In this document: positions 37,201 through 49,331 of the stretch, piece after piece
Layout: each line of letters begins with the position of its first letter
Numbering within the stretch: position 1 is the stretch's first letter
Notes under the pieces: model-generated
Seen by the model: the letters and a program-made list of their open reading frames with translations, nothing else
Database searches by the model: none
What the model was told of the DNA's origin: nothing
Made by a program: the position numbers and the translations under genes
Assembly (NCBI RefSeq): GCF_016808095.1
Contig: NC_068970.1
Location: 65,261,130-65,325,129 of the forward strand
Direction of reading: 5' to 3'
DNA from: Vigna angularis
Lineage: Eukaryota; Streptophyta; Magnoliopsida; Fabales; Fabaceae
Length of the DNA: 64,000 nucleotides

Positions 37201-38614
37201 GATTTGTTCATACCATGTATTGGTATATCTGATAATGTATTTTTGGTAAGTTGAGATTTAGCAGTGAATGTGCAGACAGAGAAATTTGTAGAATCTTGAA
37301 TGCAAATATCTGATACCCAATCTTGTTTTTATACCAAAACCCTGTCTTGTACTTTTCCTGTATTGGCATGTAAAAAATGTCATGGCGGAGTAAAACATAT
37401 GGTTAACCAAGAAGAGAAAAAGAAACAGGTAAGGCCAAAAATTAGTCAAGATTTCAAATTTATTTCCACTGTTTTTATTTTGTGTTATTCATAATGAAGG
37501 GCAAATAAAAACGGAAGCAAAATGAGGGATTTGTTATCTATATTTGGATGTTTTGGTAATATTCATGAAGGGATAAAATAAATATTCTGTAACTACCTCT
37601 CAATTTGGACAATATTTTGTGATACACAACAAATAATCCTGCCCTATAATTTCCAATTTCTTCTCTGTCAATATTATTCCATTTCAAATATCAAAATATA
37701 ATAATGTATATAATTTTAATTCACCAAATTTAGTCCCTGAATTTTATCATATATTATGATTTAATTCCTCTATTTCTCTCACATCTAAATAACGTCACAA
37801 TTTTTGTTTGCATGAATCGTTTTTTACTTAATTAATCCGGTCTGATGAGTAAGCATGTGATAATTGTGAAAAGAACTATTTACATATCAAGATATTTTTA
37901 AAAATGTGAACGAAATTAAAATTATTTTATCCTGATACTGGAATATTTAAATTATATATATATATATATGAAGTAAAAGGATAAATACTGTATTTAAGTC
38001 AAAATCTAAAGGTATATTTTAAAAATGCATGAGTACTAAAGAAAATAAAAATTGAAAGAAGTGTATCAAATATATAATATCACTTTTTATTTTGAAAGCT
38101 TACAATATTTTTATTGACCTAATCAATGATTAGAAAACAAAACATATTGAGGGGAAACAACGATGGTGGAAGTGAAATAAACATACATTAATTCTGAAAT
38201 TTTAACAATATACATTGTATAACGGAGATGTAATAATTTTCCAAAGATAAGAGAAATAAAAAATAAAAAAAAAATTTGATAATTGAGAGGAAGTGGGAAG
38301 ATAAAAAGAAGAGTGAGAAGGAGAAAGAAGAGCGCAGCGGCGAGGTAATTTAAAGGTGGTAAAGGGCATGCCATTCTCATCTCATTCATTTCACCACTTT
38401 TGGTTTTGGCTTAAGAGAATTGAACGCTACCTTCTCCCTCCTTTCTTTGAAACCTGCTTCCAACACTAAGCGAACAAGAGTAAGAGGAAGAGCAGTGAGT
38501 TAGAGTTAGTTGGTTGGAAGTGACAACACACGTAGTGTACTATACAGACAGACATTCATTGATTCCTACATCAGAGGGGTGTCCCTGTAGGCCTTTCTAA
38601 GAGCTGAATTGAGA
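34247..38614. other. Long AT-rich intergenic region upstream of HDG11
   Basis: No gene, RNA gene or complete element is supported over 4.3 kb. A small palindrome around TCTGAAATTTTGTTCCGAAA lies near 34590, a TTTAGTCCCTGAATTTT dispersed-repeat phrase lies near 37730, and a short AT run lies near 37953. The last 220 bases are the likely 5' UTR of HDG11. Confidence 0.5.
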
Positions 38615-41174
38615 ATGGAGTATGGGAGTGGAGGCGGTGGCTCTCAGTCTGCAGGGGAACACGATGCTTCCGATTCCCAGGAGAAGCGAAAGCGCTATCA
38701 TCGTCATACTTCCACCCAGATTCAGAGGCTTGAGTCGTAAGCCACCATCACCCTCCTTCGTTTTACACTTCTTTTTCTTTTCTTTTTTCTTTCTTTTTTT
38801 CTACCATTTCGCTTCTCTTGCCTTTTGTTCAGAATGTTCAGAGAGTGTCCCCATCCAGATGAGAAGCAAAGGTTGCAGTTAAGCAGAGAGTTAGGCTTGG
38901 CCCCTCGACAGATCAAGTTCTGGTTTCAGAACAGGAGGACCCAGATGAAGGTACCTATGTTTTCATGTGTTTTCATGTCTCCAATGTCTCCCTTTGCTTC
39001 TTTTGTTCCAATTCTAAATTATTGACTTGTCTGGATCAGGCCCAGCACGAGAGAGCTGACAACTGTACTCTTCGGGCTGACAATGACAAGATACGCTGCG
39101 AGAACATAGCTATCAGAGAGGCTTTGAAAAATGTTATCTGCCCCTCTTGTGGTGGCCCTCCCCTCAATGATGATTCCTATTTTGACGACCAAAAGTTGCG
39201 ATTAGAGAATGCTCACCTCAAAGAAGAGGTTTCTTGAATTTCGTATCATCAAAATCATAACTCCTCCAATTTTTATCTCCATTTCAATCGCTGGTTATTA
39301 TTAATACAATTTAATTTTCAGCTTGATAGAGTATCCAGCATTGCTGCCAAGTACATTGGAAGACCAATTTCCCAGCTCCCTCCTGTTCAGCCTATTCATT
39401 TATCGTCTCTCGACTTGTCGATGTCGTGTTTTGGAAACCAAGCGATGGTTGATCATGTTCTTGCACCTTCTCCTTCCCTTAATCTCGATCTTCTCTCTGC
39501 GGGGACTTCCTCTTCTGTGCCAAATTTTCCTTATCAGCCTCCTTACCTTTCGGACATGGACAAGTCCCTCATGTCCGAGATTGCTTCCAATGCCATGGAA
39601 GAATTACTTCGGCTGGTGCAGACAAATGAACCCTTGTGGCTCAAGTCCAACGTCGATGGGAGAGATGTCCTTAATTCTGATTCCTACGATAGAATTTTCC
39701 CCAAGCCCAATAGTCGCCCCAAGACTCCTAATCTTCGCCTTGAGGCATCACGAGATTCTGCAGTCGTATTAATGAATAGTTTGGCTTTGGTTGACATGTT
39801 TATGGACCCAGTATGTTTCCCTCACTCTTTCTGTACCGAAGGCCTCTTATTTAGCTTTCTGAGTTGCTCATTTGTCACAAATGATTTTGCAGAACAAGTG
39901 GATGGAACTTTTTCCCACTATTGTCTCAGTTGCAACGACTATTCAAGTCATATCTTCTGGGATGATGGGTGGTTCTTTGCAATTGGTAACTTGGACTGGG
40001 TGCATATACTTTTATTTTATAAATGTTTGACACCGGTTTCCCTTCAAAGCATTCAGCTTTGTTTTTTCTCTATCTTGCTTTTCAGATGTATGCGGAGTTG
40101 CAAGTGCTTTCTCCCCTTGTTTCTTCTCGGGAGTTCTACTTCCTTCGCTATTGCCAGCAAATTGAGAAAGGTACATGGGCAGTGGTGGACGTTTCTTACG
40201 ATTTTCCTCAAGACAGCCATTTTGGTCCGCACTTTAGGTCTCGTCGTCGTCCTTCTGGTTGCTTGATCCAAGACATGCCGGACGGGCATTCCAAGGTAAA
40301 ACATATTAAACAAGTCAAGTCATTGTCGGCTAGAAACCCTTTACATAAATTTGCAGTTAATATTTTAAGCTGTCTGTCCTGTAGATTACTTGGGTTGAAC
40401 ATGTAGAGATCGAAGACAAAACTCTGCCTCATCGGCTTTACAGAAATCTTATTTATAGTGGGATGGCATTTGGCGCTGAAAGATGGCTTGCAACTCTCCA
40501 GAGAATGTGTGAAAGACTTACATATCTGATGATTACATCCGATTCAACCGTGGATAATCCTGGAGGAGGTATACAAATAAATACATCTCTGTAATGTAAT
40601 AAATGTTTAACTTTCTAGGATTAACATGGGATTTAAATTTCAGTAATTTCATCCGCCGAGGGCAAGAGGAGCATGATGAAACTAGCTCAAAGGATGGTCA
40701 CGAATTTTTGTGGCAGCATTGGCACTGCAAGTGGCCGGCGATGGACCACAATCTCCGGGTTGAATGAAATATTAATCAGAGTCACAGTCCACAAAAGCTC
40801 AAATCCTGGACAACCTAATGGTGTGGTGCTAAGTGCAGCCACTACCATTTGGCTCCCCACCCCTCCACACACTGTCTTCAATTTCTTCAAGGATGAAACA
40901 AAAAGACCTCAGGTTGAAAATAGTCAAAGTTATTAATTGTTCGACATATTTGAATATATGACCTCTTGGAGAGGATTTTTAAAGTTTTTTTGTTGTCCGT
41001 TTAGTGGGATGTTCTTTCCAACGGTAATGCAGTGCAAGAGGTTGCCCAGATAACCAATGGTCAAAATGCTGGTAACAGCATATCAGTTCTTCGAGTAAGA
41101 CCATCTCTTCCTATCCTTCCTGCCGACCCATTTGATCAAACTATGTTTTCTCGTTTAACTTTTATCCCATCATT

Positions 41175-41229
<55 letters not shown>

Positions 41230-41617
41230 GTAGGCTTTCAACACGAGTCAAAACATGTTAATACTCCAAGAGAGCTGCATAGATTCGTCTGGTTCACTTG
41301 TGGTTTATTGCCCGGTTGATCTGCCATCGATCAACATAGCAATGAGTGGTGAAGACACTTCGTGCATTCCATTGCTACCAAATGGGTTTATCATTTTGCC
41401 AGATGGGGAGACGGAGCAGGAAGGAGATGGAGCATCAACCAGTTCAAACGCAAACAGGAACAAGGCAAGGTCTGGGGGTTCGCTAGTCACAGTTGCATTT
41501 CAGATTCTAGTGAGCTCCTCGCCATCTGCCAAGTTGAATATGGAAGTGACAACTGTTTGTAATCTCATTGGCTCCACTGTCCAGCAAATAAAGGCTTCAT
41601 TGAGTTGTCCTACCTAG
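38615..41617 (+). CDS. HDG11: Class IV HD-ZIP transcription factor, HDG11-like
   Basis: Ten exons: 38615-38736, 38833-38950, 39040-39228, 39322-39810, 39893-39985, 40086-40295, 40385-40568, 40644-40912, 41005-41094 and 41234-41617. They join in frame to 715 residues (Arabidopsis HDG11 is about 720). The homeodomain is at about residues 24-81, with helix 3 [12 protein letters not shown]. Next is the class IV zipper-loop-zipper with a CPSCGGPP loop, to about residue 147. A START domain covers about 220-450 and the conserved C-terminal region follows. The protein should bind L1-box DNA in epidermal cells and affect trichomes, cuticle or stress response; those roles come from the family. No truncation is seen. 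An AT microsatellite lies next to the last acceptor site. Confidence 0.95.
41178..41225 (+). repeat. AT microsatellite at the 3' splice site of HDG11 intron 9
   Basis: A 48-bp AT run ends 8 bases before the acceptor TAG of a 139-bp intron and occupies the place of the polypyrimidine tract. Confidence 0.9.
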
Positions 41618-42639
41618 TTCTTCATTGTTGGATCTTGGATTCCTAACATTCATCAATCTGCTCATCCCTCTTTTTTATTCCTCTACCATACATCCTTAAA
41701 TACGCTGGTGGTTCAGACATCATTGTCTACTTCTACTACTTCTTGGGTTTGTTGGAACTTTGAATTCCCTCTCATCTCATCTCATCTTATCTGGGGCACA
41801 AGACTCCTCATTTACTATTGCTAGCTGTTGGAGGTGGTAGAGCTAGCTGTTTTTTAATTTGCTTTCAAACTTTTAGCTTCCTTACATTTCTCATCAACTA
41901 CCATTGTTTTGGCTTTATGGTGAGGTCTTTATTTGTTTCCTATTTTGGTGATTAGGTTTCAAAGTAGTAGAATTTTTGGAGAGAGTCAAGAACGCACCAT
42001 ATGCGTATGGTTCGGGTATTGACATCCCTTTGGTTGTAATAACTAATTACCCTTTCTTTTTTTCTCCCAATATAAACTGATGAAAAAAAGTTTGCATGAA
42101 ATGGATGTTTTCACGAATAATAAGAATAATAATGTAAAATTTTTTATATACGTTCTCAGAAATAACTTAATTTTATTTGGTTGATAAAAAGTATTATTAC
42201 GAGTAGTTTATGAAAGTTTTCCAGAAATAATTAAGTAATATTTTATTTGATTCACATGTTAGGAGATGGTTTATTTGGGGAGAAATGTACCAAAATCGAA
42301 GAGAATCGCCACAAGCAGAATTAGTACCTAACTTAATGGACTAAAAAATATTGATATTAAGTAATAAATGCATTAAGAACAAATGTTCATGGGTGTGGTT
42401 ATAAATTAATGATATAAAGGAAAAATAATAATTATAGAATCTAAAAATGGGTGCATGTTACTTATAATGAAGAAAAAAAAATACATCTATTTATTTCTTG
42501 TATTAAACATTAGAGAAAAATGTATATTTGTTAGTGTTTATTGTTTATAAAAGTTTGTTCTTATTAATGAAATTGTATTTTATTGAAGTTTAACCATAAG
42601 TATGACATTATATTATATCAATTTTGACTTTTAACGTTA

Positions 42640-42643
<4 letters not shown>
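41618..42643. other. 3' UTR of HDG11 and AT-rich intergenic DNA
   Basis: The first 450 or so bases are the likely 3' UTR. No gene is supported after it. Confidence 0.5.

Positions 42644-42685
<42 letters not shown>
42644..42685. repeat. AT microsatellite, 21 units
   Basis: A pure AT run in intergenic DNA. Confidence 0.95.
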
Positions 42686-42690
<5 letters not shown>

Positions 42691-44980
42691 GATGGTTTAT
42701 TTAAACTTTTAGTATTATAGTAAAAAATATAAAGGCATTTCTTGAATGGAAAAAAAGGGTTAATCCATTAAATTAAATTTATAAAAGATCTCTTTAATCA
42801 AATTAGTGGAGATAATAACATTTAAGCTTCATTTAGTAAGTAAAGTTGATGGAATAAAATAATTATCATATTTTTAATAATAAACTATTTTATTAATAAT
42901 TTTTAAAGAATTAAAAAAATGATATTTTACAATTGATAGTGATATAAAAACAGTAAAACTCGATTATTTTAATATTAAAATAGTTTAATATAATTTTTTT
43001 TTTTATAAACGAGTTTCATTATTTTAAAATATACAATCTTTTTATAAATTATTTTTCTATAGTTATGTGACTTCTTTCTTCTCTTTCTCATTCATTGTTC
43101 ATATCTAATTGAATATTTGAGACTATAAACATGATTTTTGTGGCGAACTTTTCAATCTATATTGATTAGTTTCTCCGTTTGCGTAAGTTAGTTTTATGTC
43201 ATTTTCTCTTGGTCCAGTCCATTTTGTTCTTGCATGCAGTTTTCTTTAGGTTGCATGTGTCGTTTAAGTTATCAATATGAGTTTTTGTTGATCAGTGATT
43301 ATAATGATATGTCTTGATTGTTCTTGTGATCTAGAGTTGTTTGAGGTGTTTTATAGGTGAGGAAAGTTCAATTTGTGTTGTTATACATGTTTTATTGTTG
43401 TATTTTGTTGATTGGAAATTTATTGTGTGTGGAAGCTTAAGTTGTAAATAAATGTTGTGTTTGTTGATAATGTAAGTTTGTTGATTCGTGTAACTTATGT
43501 ATTTGATTTGTGCATAATTGTGTTGTCTTGGATTTGATGGTTTATATGATGTTAATGATTGAGAGAATTTTGGAATGCCCAATTGGATAGATTGGTACTA
43601 GTTAGAAAATGTTTTGAAACAACTAAAAGTCAAGAAAGAGTGAAAAATACTAATTTATGTAGTTGAGTAATCTAAAATATTGCAATTTAGAAATTTGTTG
43701 CCATGGCGTTGAGCAGTATCATAGTGGTGCTGAGTGTCAAGTTTAAAATCTCAAGTCAATGACATTTTCGATGATAGGATGTTAAGTTGTGGTTCCTATT
43801 GTTGAGTGCTCAAGTCAATGAGCTTTAGTGATCCTAATGTTGAGTGCTAGTTTTCACTGTTGAGCGTTCTCAAATCACATAGATCCAAGGGTTGTCAACA
43901 TTGAGTACTAGTTTGTGCCACTGAACGCTCCCTTGATAATGAGCCCCTATGAGATTTAGCGCTGAGGGCGCCTTGTTACTGTTGATCACCAGTTTTATTG
44001 TGTATTTTCATACACTAATTGTTGTTGTTTTTATCTGATTTTAGTGGTTCTAATGTTTAATATTATTGTTGTTAATGGTTTTCATGGTGTATATAATTGA
44101 CGTTGAAAATGTAGTAGTAGATATATGAGTCGATGAAATTAAAAAGAAATTTCATAGGGGTAAATCTTATTATTGTATGACTTCTTTAGTGTATGTATTG
44201 ATGTATGAATTCAATAAAATATCATGATACTCTATTAACCATTCACATTCATATAGAGTAAAATGAGTTATGTTGTGAGAGTAGGAGGAGATCCTAACGC
44301 GAACAAGATTAACCTTGTGAGTGATAGAGTGAAACTCATTGGCAATAATTTTGTAGAGCAATAAAGGCCATCAAATGTCTCTAATGATTTTGACATTAAA
44401 TGTATTTATCCATATAATTGAGTTTATAAAATATCTTAGATTATATGGTTTATTTTTAGATTATATGGTTTATTTTTATATGGTTGTTGGACACACATTT
44501 TATTGTGATAGAACATCTTTTGTTAATATATGATATTTCTTTTCAAATTAATTTACCGTTTTATTTTTTTTATCTTTATAAAGATATAAGTGCAGAAGTA
44601 CTTCAAGAGATAGCCAAGGTAGAGTTATGAATATGAGTAATTTTGATACATAACTTTGTTAATTTAGTATGATTGTATAAATATCATATTTTTAAAATAT
44701 TATTTAAATAATTATATTAATATATTTTATACACGGAATAGAATATTATTATAAAGTTTTTATTTTATTATATGCTTAAATAAAATAAAATGTTACATTA
44801 TTAGTATATATTTGTGTGCATTGTTTATTTGATAGTGCATCGCATTTTTATTTTTTGTAAACTTATGAAAAGAAAAGTTGGTATCTTAATTAAAATATTT
44901 TTTCTTTAAATATTTGTCTTGACACCACCTTTGTTAATATTATATTATAATAATTAATATCTTCATTCTCGTAATATTAG
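42686..44980. other. AT-rich intergenic DNA with a TGAGTGCT-rich segment
   Basis: At 43700-43990 phrases such as GTTGAGTGCTAG, GTTGAGCGTTCTC, ATTGAGTACTAG and ACTGAACGCTCCC recur at uneven spacing. They may be a decayed retrotransposon leader or short tandem repeat. No ORF of note, and no element ends were found. Confidence 0.4.
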
Positions 44981-45009
44981 TTACACTAGTAAAAAAATTG
45001 GATTTTGAC

Positions 45010-45665
45010 GCCCATTATACGTCTCGGTTATACGAAAACCGAAGCGTAACACGTTATATACATCGGTCATTAATCAACCCGTTTTGGAACACAGATACTG
45101 CCTCGGTTCCGACACAACCGTGGCCTATACAACCCTGCTGTTCAGCTGAAAATCAGACAACAGGCTACTGCCTCGGTTCACTGCCAAACCGAGGCCTATA
45201 CGCCTGCTAATGCTCAGTCTGGTAAGACTGAAAAGTCTGACCACGAGCTACTGCCTCGGTTCTGCTCAGAACCCGAAGCCTAAAAGACATGCTACTGCCT
45301 CGGTTGTCCCAGGAACCGATGCCTAAACACCACCCAATTGCTTCGGTCAGCTAGAAACCGATGCCTAAACCACCTGCAACTACCTATCCAATGCTGATAC
45401 GCGCCTGTTGAGTTGCCTCTAGGGCTTCGGTTGAGAAACAACCGGTGCCTAAATAGTAGCTTATTGCTTCGGCTGGCCTACAAACCGAGGCCAAAACTGC
45501 ATGCACCAACTGCTACTACGCGCCTGTTCAACTGCTGGAACTCGTAGGGCCTCGGTTAATCTGTGAACCGAGGTCGATTCTTCACATGTTCTACACCGTT
45601 GATGCTTTTAACCGAGGCAATATGGTGATATGACTTCGGTTGTATCGGTAACCGAGGTCGTATCT
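45010..45665. repeat. Left subterminal array of CCTCGGTT palindromes, about 12 boxes
   Basis: Boxes of the form TGCCTCGGTT-N(6-12)-AACCGAGGC occur about every 50 bases, for example near 45103, 45170, 45247 and 45296. Two matching half-sites make each box a hairpin. Variants use TTCGG or CCGATG. In En/Spm elements such arrays bind the TNPA-type protein. Confidence 0.9.
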
Positions 45666-45709
45666 CAATTTCATATTTTCGAATCGCGACAGCTTCTTCT
45701 TCTTCCTCG

Positions 45710-46045
45710 TACCTGTTTTTTCTTCACTTTCCTCCTCGCCGCAGAACCTCCATTGCTCCCCTTGACTCGCCTCTCTTCGCCTTGGTGCCTCGCCGGTGTA
45801 CCTCCGCCACTACTGCTGCCAGTGCTCGCGCATTCAGGCCTCGTTGTTGGCCGCGCCTCCGCCCTTCACCTACGCGTCACCGTTGGCCTGCCGGTGTTTC
45901 CTCCGCCACTGCTGCTGTCATTGGTACGTCGCCGGTCTCCGCCACTGCTTCTGCCAGTGCTCTCGCTTGCCGGTGCTTCCTCCGCCACTGCTGCCTCCGC
46001 GGGTACTGCCTCCAACGCTGTTTCATTCTTCCTATCTACATTGAG
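45710..46045 (+). other. GC-rich leader-like segment with degenerate repeats
   Basis: This stretch is far richer in G and C than its surroundings. It repeats CCTCCGCCACTGCTGC-like phrases about four times. A 171-codon ORF (45630-46145) runs through it with PPPLLLPVL-like repeats, but the composition alone can keep frames open. It may be the promoter or first non-coding exon of the transposase gene, with a donor-like GAG|GTTAGT at its right end. That is inference. Confidence 0.4.
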
Positions 46046-46610
46046 GTTAGTTGATTGTATTTTTGCTGATAATAATTGTTGTTTCTTGCTGATAATAATT
46101 GTTGTTTCTGGAAGAGAATCAAATTGTATGTATTGGTTGAGTTGATTTTTTTAATTTTGTTGGAAGTGACAGACTAACCATGCAATAGTTAATTCCCCCC
46201 TCCACAAGAAAAAAGCAGTTCAAAGTTTAACATACTTGAAACATAAGCTATATTGCAGTTCACAGCTTTAAGAAAAGACAACCTTCCTTCTAAAATCATC
46301 TAATTATTTTGGAACAGACGGATATACAAATTCTAGATCTAGATTGCTGTCAATTCATTTCTCAAGCTCAAGCCAAAGAAGCACAAAACAATTGTGAAAT
46401 TAGTAAACAAACTGACTTTCCTTTCTAAATGTAAAGACATGAAACTTCACTCACACGGGGAAAAGCTAGAAATGTAAATAATAACAATGTCAAGGCTGAT
46501 AGCACAACTCATTCCAACTGTATAGGCACACAAAATCGACATTGGAACTTTCCCATTCACACACAGAACAATATCTTCATTGTCCCATTCACACATAGAA
46601 CTTCAATTCT

Positions 46611-46835
46611 GAGTTACCAATTTTCCAATTCAAGTTTTGCCTTCTGCAGAACTTCCTGAGCTGCAATTTGGTAAGCTGAACTAGGAACTGCAGAGTTTAG
46701 ACCATACTTAACAGGGTAGGAAGCCTCCATTGCAATTCCACACTTCCCTGTGGAGCTGCTTCTAACGTTGCATGCATTGTGCAACCAAGTTTGGTATCTT
46801 TGCAAACTTTCAAACTTATATTTTATGAAGGTAAA
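46611..46835 (-). pseudogene. Captured fragment of a papain-like cysteine protease gene
   Basis: The minus strand encodes GKCGIAMEASYPVKYGLNSA, a hallmark of the C-terminus of plant papain-type proteases, and stops at 46614. The active-site Cys and His regions are absent, so the piece cannot be a working enzyme. The preceding FESLQRYQTWLH stretch looks more like a propeptide start than the normal upstream exon, which suggests rearranged exons. The fragment sits inside the CACTA element, in opposite orientation to its transposase. Adjacent sequence (46150-46610) may be the matching 3' UTR. Confidence 0.65.
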
Positions 46836-48990
46836 CTATTCCTGACTTTTCTGCTAATTGGTCCCCTTACTCTTACACATTAAAATAACATAAAGAAGAA
46901 ACATTCCGTTGACATTAACTGTATAGACAGACCATTTCTCTGTCCCTCTATTCCTGCCTTCTAGCAGGATCATGCCATTGTTAAACCATTTTCCTTTTAA
47001 TTTCAGAATAAAATAAAAATAACAAAACCATGTTTTTTCCTTCCATAAAATCAATTTTAACTATCTTCATGTTGGATCATGATAAAAGCTTAATCCCAAA
47101 TTTTGATACAGATTTATTTTAAAAATGCAGTAGGCATGGACTGTCGGTGTAGAATTTTCACACTTTGAACAAATGAAAAACATTATTAGTTTAATGAGAA
47201 TTTGAAGACTCCGGTGGTCAACTCTGTTAGATAAGTATCGTAGACACCATGTCTAATCTCTATCTCTTTTGATTTATTCGGAAAAAAAGGTTCCAAGCTT
47301 TGGAAACGTAAATCATATTATATTTAACAGAACACGATTTGAAGACATGGGTTGTCAACTAGATCAGATCTAATACAAAGAGACATAAATTCTTGACTCT
47401 TTCATTGGTATGACAATATCTCTCGGTTGATCCTTCCCTAACTTGAAGCTCACCAATTCTATAGGTATATCATGGTAACAACAAAGATAATATATGGTGA
47501 AAGGCATACTTCCAAGAAAGTTGGTGCTTCAGATATGTTGCATTTCTTTGAAACTTTCTCGTACGTAACTCCAAGGCTCTCCGGCAAGCCTGCAACAATA
47601 TACAAAAGTTAACTCCCTAAAAAGCATTATACAAGAACGTCACCTCATAAATTGTCTGCATCAAATGAAGAATGAACAAGTAAAAGAATTCTGATCACAC
47701 TTGTAAAAGGAGATTAAAAAACTAAAAGCTATTTTCTGATAATAAGAAGGTGGACTAAAAGTATACAACTATATAGGGACACTAATTTATATTATTTAGA
47801 GGCTATAATCTTGCTGTCATAAGTGCAGTTAGAAAAAAAAGAACGAAATTAATATATCATGATTGCAGTTAAAAAACAAAGGAATGACAACTTAAGTCCC
47901 AATTGACGTTCACTCTCCCTCAAACATAGAATAACGAAATAAATAAGCTCTAAACAGTTTACTAGAATAGCATTAATGTAGATGAAAATAATTAGCAGTA
48001 AATAAGCAGCAAACATAGAATAACGAAATCTCTTTTTAAGGGACTATTGAAAATAAATTTCATATTTAGCTTATAGAATAACGAAATAAATAAGAAATAT
48101 AAAATTATTAATAAATAGAATCTAACAGCCCTGTACTAACGCAATGGCCAGAAACTTGCATTACGTAACATAACATTATTCTGAAGGAAATAGCTTTAAA
48201 CGTCAGAGTACAAATAAAAAAAAGATACCCCACTTGTAATTTTCTATATTTTCAGTTTAGATTTTAAAATTAAATAATACACCTCCCTTCAAAATAAAAT
48301 TAAATACAATCCATTCAAAATCAATTTAGAAATATATTTCTTAAAAAAGTTTGTAAAAATTCAATATTTTTAATTATATATAAAAATTACAAATCAATTT
48401 GCTTCTAATTTAGTTTCAACTTGTTTAATAGACAAGTTGTCTAACCTATACCTATATATTAGAAAATCAATCCATTCCATTCTAATATAAAACTTTTCTA
48501 CATATCTTTCATCAAATAAAACTAAACAATACAACATAATATGTAACAACACCATTCGCTTAAAATATCGTAAGTTTAGTTTAGAATAAATAACAAGAAA
48601 GAAATTTAAAAAAAAAAAGACTTGTTGGGTTTTAGATGGAAGGAAGGGAGATACGTTAATTTAAACAATATTCAAATAAGGTTTGAGAAACATGTTGTAA
48701 ACAAGTGAAATAAACTCAAGTATCTAAACCCTAAAGTTAATTGAAATGACATTATTTACTCTTGGTTGAATATATTGTTTGGTTGAATATATTACATGTT
48801 GCGTATGTAATTATTTGTTTGCTTGAATATATATTGTTGTTGTGAATTAGCCTTAGTTTCCCGTTTGAGATTCAATACAAAAATTATTTACTATCTCCAG
48901 ATTTTTTGAACAAACATACTTTTTACAAATGAAAATAGAGGAGATGGTAATAATAATTTACAGTATTGAATCTTGAATTGTCCGGTTGGA
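46836..48990. other. CACTA interior without a clear gene
   Basis: The stretch is mostly AT-rich. A possible further captured terminal exon lies on the minus strand at 47589-47529 (acceptor TTGCAG, then LAGEPWSYVRESFKEMQHI and a stop). The phrase ATAGAATAACGAAAT occurs three times between 47925 and 48085. Part of the region may be an intron in the transposase 5' leader. Confidence 0.35.
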
Positions 48991-48992
48991 CA

Positions 48993-49247
48993 GTTTAAGA
49001 AGAGTAATAACTTTTTCATAGTTTATTATAACATATCAATTTTAATATACATTTCTTAAATTTCACGAAAATTTGTCGGTGTGTTTTGTATTGATCTTCG
49101 GGTGCATATTTGATTGTGATTTATAATCACTTTCATTTCGTGTAACCTGAAGACCAATGCGAAATGCTGGCAAAATTTCGTGAAATATGAGATATGTTGT
49201 TTAAAATTGATATGTTTAATAAACTAAAAAAAGTGAATCTTCTTGAA
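48993..49247. repeat. Imperfect palindrome of about 250 bp just upstream of the transposase ATG
   Basis: The left half (AGTTTATTATAACATATCAA, TTTCACGAAAATTT, TATTGATCTTCGGGTGCA) is matched in reverse by the right half (GCGAAATGC, TTTCGTGAAATATGAG, TTGATATGTTTAATAAACT). The centre is the palindrome GTGATTTATAATCAC near 49120. The right arm ends about 85 bases before the ATG at 49332. Confidence 0.8.
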
Positions 49248-49331
49248 TGGGATAGGGTCACACCTTGAATACAAACACGATCAAAGTGATCATTCAAGAT
49301 GATTGAAATTGTGTAAACAATTTCAGTAAAG

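Noticed and set aside
37258..37494. Small overlapping ORFs on both strands upstream of HDG11
   Set aside because: They have no domain, no splice context and no start context of note; they are likely chance frames.
45630..46145. 171-codon ORF in the CACTA left part as a real protein
   Set aside because: The GC-rich repeats keep several frames open at once, and no known domain is seen. It is noted only as a GC-rich segment.
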